NCBI RefSeq assembly: GCF_016722895.1
Contig: NZ_JAEQNA010000003.1
Span: forward strand, 186,001-250,000
Direction: 5' to 3'
Source: Ramlibacter aurantiacus
Lineage (GTDB): Bacteria > Pseudomonadota > Gammaproteobacteria > Burkholderiales > Burkholderiaceae_C
DNA length: 64,000 nt
The position numbers were made by a program, and so were the translations under genes. Of this stretch, positions 58,085 to 64,000 are shown one piece after another (position 1 is the stretch's first letter; each line of letters opens with the position of its first letter). The notes beneath the pieces were generated by a model. That model was not told the DNA's origin. It did no database searches and worked only from the letters and a program-made list of their open reading frames with translations.

Positions 58085-60580
58085 ATGCTGTCCACTCCCA
58101 TTGCCGTGTCCGACCTGCCCCCCGATCCCACGCGCCTTCAACCGGAATCCAGCTTCGTGCAGCTGCTGGAGCAGGCGAGCGCGGCCGGCCTGTGGAGCCT
58201 GGATGCGGCCACGGGGCAGGTGAGCTGGTCCGAGCGCCTGGCCGAGCTGCTGGAGGCGCCGCAGGGCTACACGCCCGGCGCGGAGCAGGGCTTCGAGTTC
58301 GTGGCGCCGGACTGGCGCGAGGAAGTGGAGTTTCTCGTGCGCCGCTGCATCCACACCGGCGAACCCTTCGACCGCGAGGTGCAGGTGCTGACCTATGGGC
58401 AGCGCCGCGCCTGGATTCGCCTGCTGGGCCATGCGGTGCGAGACAGTCGAGGGCAGGTCGTGCGCGTCGAAGGCGCGGTGCAGGAGCTGAGCCCGCGCGC
58501 GGGGCCGGGCGGCCTGCTGCGGCACACCGCCGGGTGGGGACTGGGCGGAGCGGGCGGCGAGGCCTTCGCGACGGTCGATCGCGAAGGGCGATTCACTTAC
58601 CTGAACGAGGCCGCGGAGCGCCTGCTCGGCCAGCCTGCCAACCGGTTGCTGGGCCGGGGCCTGTGGGGGGTGTTCCAGAAAACAGTGCGGTTGCGGGTGG
58701 AGGAGCGGGTGCGCGAGGCGCTGGAACAGCACCGCCTGCTGGAGCTGGAAGAACTGGATGCGCCGCAGAACGACTGGCTGGAGGTGCAGGGCCACCCCTT
58801 CGGCGCCGGGCTGGCGCTGCACCTGCGCAACGTGACCGCCCGCCGCAAGTCGCAGGAGCAGCTGCGCCTGCTCGAGGGCAGCATCGCGCGGCTGAACGAC
58901 ATCGTCATCATCACCGAGGCCGGTCCGTTCAACGAACCCGGCCCGCGCATCGTGTTCGTCAACGAAGCGTTCGAGGTCCGCACCGGCTACAACCGCGACG
59001 AGGTGCTCGGGCGCTCGCCGCGGTTCCTGCAGGGGCCGCAGACGCAGCGCGACCGGCTCGACTTGATCCGCAGCGCGCTGGAGCACTGGCGCCCGGTGCG
59101 GGTGGACCTGATCAACTACCGCAAGGAGGGCGAGCCGTTCTGGGTCGACCTGGACATCTCGCCGGTCTGGGACAAGTCGCGCAAGCTCACGCACTGGGTG
59201 GCGGTGGGCCGTGACGTGACCGAGCGCAAGGCCAACGAGGAGAAGATCCAGTACCTGGCCTTCTATGACGGGCTGACCCGCCTGCCCAACCGCCAGCTGC
59301 TGCTGGACCGGCTCAATGCGCTGCTCGCGCACCGCGAAGCGATCGGCGAGGGCGCGCTGATGTTCATCGACCTGGACAACTTCAAGGTGCTCAACGACAC
59401 GCTGGGCCACCAGAAGGGCGACCTGCTGCTGCAGCAGGTGGCCGAGCGGTTGCGCGCGAGCGTGGCGTCCACCGACACCGTGGCCCGGTTGGGCGGCGAC
59501 GAGTTCGTGGTGCTGCTGCAGCCGCGGCGCGGCGCCCCGGGCGAGGCCGAAGCCGCCGCGTCGGCGGTGGCCGACCGCATCCTGGCCGCGCTGGGCGAGC
59601 CCTACGTGCTGCCGGGCTACCTGCACCACAGCACCTGCAGCATCGGCGTGACGGTGTTCGGACGCAGCCCCAGCACCGTGAGCGAATTGCTCAAGCAGGC
59701 CGACCTGGCCATGTACCAGGCCAAGCGTGCCGGTCGCAACACGGTGTGTTTCTTCGATCCGCAGATGCAGGCGGTGGCCAGCGCCAACGCGGCGCTGGCG
59801 GCCGACCTGCGCCTGGCCTGGCGCCACCAGCAGTTCGAGCTGGACTACCAGCCGCAGGTGGATGTGAACGGGCGCATGACGGGCGCTGAAGCCCTGCTGC
59901 GCTGGCAGCACCCCCAGCGCGGTCGGGTGCCGCCCGATCAGTTCATCCCCACCGCCGAGGAGACCACGCTCATCCTCACCATCGGCCGCTGGGTGCTCGA
60001 CCGCGCCTGCGAGCAGCTGGCCGCGTGGTCCAGGCGCTCCGATCGATCGCACCTGAGCATCTCGGTCAACGTGAGTGCGCGCCAGTTCCGCCATCCCGAG
60101 TTCGTCGACGAGGTGATGGACGCCATCGCCCGTTCCGGGGTGGCGCCGAACAAGCTGAAACTGGAATTGACCGAGTCGCTGCTGGCCGACGGCTTCGATA
60201 TCACCGTCAACAAGATGGGCAGCCTCAAGCGCATGGGCGTGGCGCTCTCGCTGGACGACTTCGGCAAGGGCTACTCGTCGCTGGCCTACCTCAAGCGCCT
60301 GCCGCTCGACCAGCTGAAGATCGACCGCGAGTTCGTCAAGGACGTGCTGACCGACGCGAATGACGCCGCCATCGCGCGCACCATCATCGGCCTGGCCCAG
60401 AGCCTGCACCTGCAGGTGGTGGCCGAAGGCGTCGAGACCGAGGAGCAGCGCGAGTTCCTCGCGCAGCACGGCTGCGATGGCTTCCAGGGCTACTTGTTCT
60501 GCCGACCGATGTCCATCGAGAGGCTGGAAGAATTCATCGAGGCCAACCTGGTCCAACTAAGTCCACTGAAACTGTCATAG
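58085..60580 (+). CDS. PAS-GGDEF-EAL cyclic-di-GMP signalling protein
   Basis: An 831-aa cytoplasmic protein. Order: three PAS/PAC modules (~10-385; the third contains VNEAFEVRTGYNRDEVLG), a GGDEF domain with intact LGGDEFVVLL near residue 470, and an EAL domain with GAEALLRW near 600, ELTESLLAD, DDFGKGYSSLAYL and AEGVETEEQ. Both active sites look functional; the RxxD inhibitory site before GGDEF is absent (ASTD instead). It therefore could both make and degrade c-di-GMP in response to a PAS ligand or redox signal. ATG 58085 has GAGG upstream; ATG 58064 would add seven residues. The stop overlaps the convergent kinase-like gene by 6 bp. Confidence 0.92.
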   Translation: MLSTPIAVSDLPPDPTRLQPESSFVQLLEQASAAGLWSLDAATGQVSWSERLAELLEAPQGYTPGAEQGFEFVAPDWREEVEFLVRRCIHTGEPFDREVQVLTYGQRRAWIRLLGHAVRDSRGQVVRVEGAVQELSPRAGPGGLLRHTAGWGLGGAGGEAFATVDREGRFTYLNEAAERLLGQPANRLLGRGLWGVFQKTVRLRVEERVREALEQHRLLELEELDAPQNDWLEVQGHPFGAGLALHLRNVTARRKSQEQLRLLEGSIARLNDIVIITEAGPFNEPGPRIVFVNEAFEVRTGYNRDEVLGRSPRFLQGPQTQRDRLDLIRSALEHWRPVRVDLINYRKEGEPFWVDLDISPVWDKSRKLTHWVAVGRDVTERKANEEKIQYLAFYDGLTRLPNRQLLLDRLNALLAHREAIGEGALMFIDLDNFKVLNDTLGHQKGDLLLQQVAERLRASVASTDTVARLGGDEFVVLLQPRRGAPGEAEAAASAVADRILAALGEPYVLPGYLHHSTCSIGVTVFGRSPSTVSELLKQADLAMYQAKRAGRNTVCFFDPQMQAVASANAALAADLRLAWRHQQFELDYQPQVDVNGRMTGAEALLRWQHPQRGRVPPDQFIPTAEETTLILTIGRWVLDRACEQLAAWSRRSDRSHLSISVNVSARQFRHPEFVDEVMDAIARSGVAPNKLKLELTESLLADGFDITVNKMGSLKRMGVALSLDDFGKGYSSLAYLKRLPLDQLKIDREFVKDVLTDANDAAIARTIIGLAQSLHLQVVAEGVETEEQREFLAQHGCDGFQGYLFCRPMSIERLEEFIEANLVQLSPLKLS

Positions 60581-61336
60581 CGGCGCGATCTGCAAGGGCG
60601 TGGTGGCCACCATGCGCGGCAGGCGGATGCGCACCCGGTCTTTCTCCTGCTGCAGCTGGATGGACTCGGCCGCGGCCAATGCCTCGACATCGGCCCACTC
60701 CAGCTGGCGGTAACCCGCCTCGAAGGGCGTGGCCTCGCCCTCGGGATCGGACTCGAAGGACACCGTGAGCAGCACCGAGCCTCCCGAGATCTCGCCGCTC
60801 ACGAGCAGCGCGCCCGGCCCGCTGGCGCGGTCGGTCAGGTGGATCAGGGACGCCAGCAGCAGGTGCCGCAGCAGCACGCGCGAGACCTCCAGGTCGTTGG
60901 CGGGCAGCTCGGTAGCCAGCGTGAAGCCGCGGAAATTGAAGTTGCTGCGCACCAGGGCGAGGCTCTCCTCGACGCCCTCGCGCAGGCTGATGCCCTCGTC
61001 CTCGGCCGGCTCGATCCAGCCGACCACCTTCAGGCAGTTGGCCACGGCCTCGCGCGCCATGCGGTGGATGCGCGCCACGCTGTTCTGCAGCTCGGTCTGG
61101 CTGGGAAGTCCGCGTTCGAGTTTGGCGCCCAGCACCTCGCTCATCATGGCCACGGCCTGCAGGTTGACCACCATGTCGTGCTTCAGGGCAGGGCCGAGCC
61201 GCCGCAGCACGCCATAGCGCGCCGCCTCCGAGGCGGTGGGCGCACTCGGCTGCGGCCGCCCCTCCGGGGAGTGGGCGATCCCGGGCGACGGTTCGTTCAT
61301 CCGGCGCGAGCTGGCAGCCTGCTTGTCTGGTTGCAT
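60575..61336 (-). CDS. histidine-kinase-like protein lacking a sensor domain
   Basis: A 253-aa protein. A helix near 50-65 reads LGPALKHDMVVNLQAVAMMSEVL, where KHDM resembles an H-box, followed by a second long helix (LQNSVARIHRMAREAVANCLKVVGW). The C-terminal half has beta strands like a degenerate HATPase (LLVSGEISGGSVLLTVSFE), without clear N, G1 or G2 boxes. It looks like a histidine phosphotransferase in the style of ChpT, or an inactive kinase. Position next to a lone receiver and a c-di-GMP protein fits a phosphorelay role. Divergent from greB. Confidence 0.6.
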   Translation of the reverse strand: MQPDKQAASSRRMNEPSPGIAHSPEGRPQPSAPTASEAARYGVLRRLGPALKHDMVVNLQAVAMMSEVLGAKLERGLPSQTELQNSVARIHRMAREAVANCLKVVGWIEPAEDEGISLREGVEESLALVRSNFNFRGFTLATELPANDLEVSRVLLRHLLLASLIHLTDRASGPGALLVSGEISGGSVLLTVSFESDPEGEATPFEAGYRQLEWADVEALAAAESIQLQQEKDRVRIRLPRMVATTPLQIAPL

Positions 61337-61450
61337 CGCATCATTGTGTCGGAGCGTTCGCCGGACCGTTTGTCGTCCCCTGTCCGGCTCGTGTGTAGGA
61401 CCGGAGATAGCCGCCGCGCGTCCCGTGGCGACCGGGCTATCCTTTGGGGC

Positions 61451-62008
61451 ATGAGCAAGGCGTTCACCCGTGAAGACACCAGCGACGCCGACGAGGAAGA
61501 GCTGGCCCCGGCCGCGCTGCCCACCGGCACCCGCAATTACATGACCCCCGCCGGGTACGCCCGGCTACGGGCCGAGTTGATGCAGCTGATCGACGAGGAG
61601 CGCCCGCGCGTGGTGGAGGTGGTGCACTGGGCCGCCAGCAACGGCGACCGGTCCGAGAACGGCGATTACCTCTACGGCAAGAAGCGCCTGCGCGAGATCG
61701 ATCGCCGCATCCGCTTCCTGACCAAGCGGCTGGAGGTGGCCGAGGTGACCGACCCCAGCGTGCACCACGGCCGTGACCAGGTGTTCTTCGGCGCCACCGT
61801 GCGCTACGCCGACCCGCAGGGCCAGGAGCGCTGCGTCACCATCCTGGGCATCGACGAAGCGGACAGCAGCCAGGGCCAGGTGAGCTGGATCTCGCCCATC
61901 GCGCGAGCGCTGCTCAAGGCCCGGGAAGGCGATGTCGTGCGGCTGCAGACCCCGGCCGGCCCGCAGGAGATCGAGGTGCTGGACGTGAGCTACCCCGCGC
62001 CGGGGTAG
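61451..62008 (+). CDS. greB: transcription elongation factor GreB
   Basis: A 185-aa protein. The N-terminal coiled coil bears the two acidic tip residues in ASNGDRSENGDYLYGKKRLREIDRRI, and the C-terminal FKBP-like domain holds VFFGATVRYADPQGQERCVTILGIDEAD and SPIARALLKAREGDVVRLQTPAG. The arrangement GDRSENGDYLYGKKRLREID marks GreB rather than GreA. It cleaves backtracked RNA in stalled RNA polymerase. Compared with E. coli GreB it has an N-terminal acidic extension of about 25 residues. Confidence 0.95.
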   Translation: MSKAFTREDTSDADEEELAPAALPTGTRNYMTPAGYARLRAELMQLIDEERPRVVEVVHWAASNGDRSENGDYLYGKKRLREIDRRIRFLTKRLEVAEVTDPSVHHGRDQVFFGATVRYADPQGQERCVTILGIDEADSSQGQVSWISPIARALLKAREGDVVRLQTPAGPQEIEVLDVSYPAPG

Positions 62009-62015
62009 CCGGGTC

Positions 62016-63815
62016 TCACGAACGGCGGCCGCGGCCGCCGAAGAGGCCGTCCCACCATTCCTTCGCGCTGGCCTTGACGGTGCCGATCGCCTCGGGGTCG
62101 CGCTGCATCAATGCCTTGACGTACGACTTGGCCTGCTGGGCCGTGACATGCGGGGGCAGCGGCGGCACCTTGGGATCGGACTTGATCTGCAGCAGGGCCG
62201 GCCGGTCGGCCCGAAGGGCTTCATCGAGGGCGGTTGCGACCGCCTCGGGCCGCTCCACCAGGATGCCGACCAGGCCCAGCGATCGCGCGTAATCGGCGAA
62301 GGGGAAGGCGGGCAGCACCTGGGAGCCCTCGAACTTGCGGTCGCCGCCCATGATCCGCTGCTCCCAGGTGACCATGTTGAGGTCGCCGTTGTCCAGCACC
62401 AGGACCACCAGCCGCGGATCGGCCCAATCCTTGTAGCGGTGTGCGATGGTGACCAGTCCGTTGATGCCGATCATCTGCATCGCGCCATCGCCGCTGATCG
62501 CCACCACGGGCCGGTGCGGGTACGCCAACTTGGCGGCCAGTGCATAGGGTATGGCCGGGCCCATGGTGGCCAGGCCGCCGGAGAGCGAACCCATCATGCC
62601 CCTGCGGAACTTCAGGTCGCGGGCGTACCAGGCCGCCGTGCTGCCGCTGTCGCAGGTGAGGATGCAGTCCTCCGGCAGGCGGGGCGAGAGTTCCCAGAAG
62701 GGCAGCTGCGGATTGATGGGATCGGCGCTGTTGCGGGCCCGCGCCTCCAGCACGCCCCACCAGTCGCGCACCTGCTGCTCGATCTGCTCGCGCCAGCCGC
62801 GGTCCTCCTTGCGCTGCAGCAGCGGCAGCAGGGCCTGCAGCGTGAGCCGGCTGTCGCCCACCAGATTCACTTCCATGGGATAGCGGATGCTCAGCTTGCG
62901 CCCGTCGATGTCGATCTGCACGCCGCGTGCCTGCCCTTCCTCGGGCAGGTACTCCGAGTACGGGAAGCTCGAGCCGACCATCAGCAGCGTGTCGCACTGG
63001 CTCATCATCTCCCAGCTGGGCTGGGTGCCGAGCAGGCCAATGCTGCCCGTGACGAAGGGCAAGTCATCCGGCACCGCGGCCTTGCCCAGCAGCGCCTTGG
63101 CGATGCCGGCGCCCAGCCGCTCGGCCACCTCGATCAGTTCGTCGGTGGCACCCAGCGCTCCGGCGCCGGCCAGGATGGCCACCTTCTTGCCGGCGTTGAG
63201 CACCTCGGCCGCGGCGCGCAGGTCATCGGCGGCCGGCACCACGTGCTTGCCGGTCATGCCGATGCCGCTGTGGATGGTGCTGTGCGCGCGCGGCGGCTCC
63301 AACACGGCTGGCAGCTCCTGCAGGTCGTGCGGCACGATGATGCAGGTGACGGTGCGCTGGTCGTGCGCGATGCGCATGGCGCGGTCGATCAGGTGGCGGA
63401 TCTGCTCGGGCACCATGGCGGTCTGCACGTACTCGTGCGCCACGTCCTTGAACAAGGACTGCAGGTCGACTTCCTGCTGGTAGTCCCCGCCCATGGCCGC
63501 CCGCGCCGCCTGGCCGACGATGGCCACCACCGGCTGGTGGTCGGCCTTGGCGTCGTAAAGGCCGTTGAGCAGGTGGATGGCGCCGGGCCCCGAAGTGGCC
63601 AGGCAGACGCCGACTTCCCCGGTGAACTTGGCGTGGCTGCAGGCCATGAAGGCGGCGAGTTCCTCGTGCCGCGCCTGCACGAACTCCATCCGGTCCTGCA
63701 TGCGATCGAGCGCCCCGAGCAGCCCGTTGATGCCGTCCCCCGGGTAGCCGAAGATGCGGCGGACACCCCATTCGTGCAGGCGCTGCAGGATCTGGTCGCT
63801 CGTGGTCATGCTCAT
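62016..63815 (-). CDS. PoxB-like ThDP-dependent enzyme (pyruvate oxidase / acetolactate synthase family)
   Basis: A 599-aa ThDP enzyme. The pyrimidine domain shows GYPGDGINGLLGAL and the catalytic Glu in ARHEELAAFMAC; the central domain has VGSSFPYSEYLPEEGQARGVQID; the diphosphate domain has GDGAMQMIGINGLVTIAHRYKDW and LDNGDLNMVTWEQR. The pattern is of pyruvate dehydrogenase (quinone)/pyruvate oxidase. The C-terminal tail is shorter than in PoxB of E. coli and has no clear membrane-binding helix. ATG 63815 is chosen as AAGGAGG lies before it. Convergent with greB with a 7-bp gap. Confidence 0.86.
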   Translation of the reverse strand: MSMTTSDQILQRLHEWGVRRIFGYPGDGINGLLGALDRMQDRMEFVQARHEELAAFMACSHAKFTGEVGVCLATSGPGAIHLLNGLYDAKADHQPVVAIVGQAARAAMGGDYQQEVDLQSLFKDVAHEYVQTAMVPEQIRHLIDRAMRIAHDQRTVTCIIVPHDLQELPAVLEPPRAHSTIHSGIGMTGKHVVPAADDLRAAAEVLNAGKKVAILAGAGALGATDELIEVAERLGAGIAKALLGKAAVPDDLPFVTGSIGLLGTQPSWEMMSQCDTLLMVGSSFPYSEYLPEEGQARGVQIDIDGRKLSIRYPMEVNLVGDSRLTLQALLPLLQRKEDRGWREQIEQQVRDWWGVLEARARNSADPINPQLPFWELSPRLPEDCILTCDSGSTAAWYARDLKFRRGMMGSLSGGLATMGPAIPYALAAKLAYPHRPVVAISGDGAMQMIGINGLVTIAHRYKDWADPRLVVLVLDNGDLNMVTWEQRIMGGDRKFEGSQVLPAFPFADYARSLGLVGILVERPEAVATALDEALRADRPALLQIKSDPKVPPLPPHVTAQQAKSYVKALMQRDPEAIGTVKASAKEWWDGLFGGRGRRS

Positions 63816-63942
63816 GGGGGCCTCCTTGTCCGGATCATTGTCCGGACGACGAAGGCCGCCGTGTGGCCGCCAAGGGATCGTGCAAATGGAGTTGTCGAAA
63901 CTTACACGCCGCGCCAAGCCCGTCCGGGCGCTCGCCGGCCGG

Positions 63943-64000
63943 TCAGAGGATGCGGTTGAACCACAGCATGGACAGCCCACCGGCCAGCAGCGACAGCAGC
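63943..64000 (-). CDS. C-terminal fragment of a probable membrane protein (5' part outside window)
   Basis: The last 18 codons before a TGA at 63943-63945 read LLSLLAGGLSMLWFNRIL, a hydrophobic helix with a short polar end. It looks like the final transmembrane segment of a gene entering from the right. Too little is visible to name a family. Confidence 0.45.
   Translation of the reverse strand, partial: LLSLLAGGLSMLWFNRIL

Noticed and set aside
57971..60556. 861-codon minus-strand frame opposite the PAS-GGDEF-EAL gene
   Set aside because: The plus-strand frame has complete GGDEF and EAL motifs; the antisense frame has none.
1..64000. CRISPR arrays, tRNA or rRNA genes, insertion sequences, prophage or integrative elements
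   Set aside because: No regularly spaced direct repeats, cloverleaf genes, transposases, integrases or phage structural genes were found.

Overview
The window is a GC-rich stretch of bacterial chromosome. Dense coding, GTG starts, 1-7 bp operon overlaps, and protein families typical of Burkholderiales (seven Bug/TctC-type periplasmic binding proteins, FCD-type GntR and LysR regulators, Rieske oxygenases) point to a soil or freshwater betaproteobacterium, most likely of the Comamonadaceae (Ramlibacter/Variovorax-like). No rRNA, tRNA, CRISPR array, transposase or prophage gene was seen.

Layout: (1) 1-6070: indolepyruvate oxidoreductase genes iorA-iorB, a Bug protein and a truncated 4HBT thioesterase, with a divergent LysR gene. 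(2) 6257-18266: a catabolic cluster made of a DUF1989 gene on one strand and, on the other, Bug, Rieske oxygenase, D-2-hydroxyacid dehydrogenase, flavin/[2Fe-2S] reductase, M20 hydrolase, 3-hydroxyisobutyrate-dehydrogenase-like enzyme, ThDP enzyme, aldehyde dehydrogenase and a second Bug protein. It is closed by a convergent GntR gene. Three copies of the inverted repeat CTRGTNNACYAG lie at its two promoter regions. (3) 18685-25966: housekeeping and conserved unknowns (DUF3999, DUF2339, YeaQ-type membrane protein, DUF924, cytochrome c, nadC). (4) 25994-30553: TauE-type permease and Bug gene, divergent from a phthalate-dioxygenase-type reductase, a phthalate-dihydrodiol-dehydrogenase-like gene and a MarR gene. 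The oxygenase itself is not here. (5) 31763-40704: Bug, two paralogous enolase-superfamily genes, Bug and GntR, divergent from an MDH/LDH2-type dehydrogenase, an iron alcohol dehydrogenase and a succinate-semialdehyde-dehydrogenase-like gene. (6) 41147-48873: a seven-gene minus-strand unit with a complete NMT1-type ABC importer, two tandem Rieske oxygenases, an amidohydrolase and an FAD-linked oxidase. (7) 49103-53147: NlpC/P60 peptidase, PcaQ-like LysR, Bug and sulfatase. (8) 53264-64000: small envelope proteins, a candidate small RNA with a very strong terminator, a signalling group (lone receiver, PAS-GGDEF-EAL protein, kinase-like protein), greB and a PoxB-like ThDP enzyme.

The two clusters most likely to encode undescribed pathways are 6257-18266 and 41147-48873. 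In the first, the Rieske protein carries Glu where most Rieske oxygenases carry the bridging Asp, as in carnitine monooxygenase. Together with the reductase, a 2-hydroxyacid dehydrogenase, a ThDP enzyme and an aldehyde dehydrogenase, this suggests oxidative attack on an N-containing acid followed by conversion of hydroxyacid to ketoacid to aldehyde to acid. In the second, import is physically linked to two VanA/NdmA-like oxygenases and a cyclic amidohydrolase, which suggests N- or O-demethylation and deamination or ring opening of an N-heterocycle. Substrates for both are inferred, not shown by the sequence.
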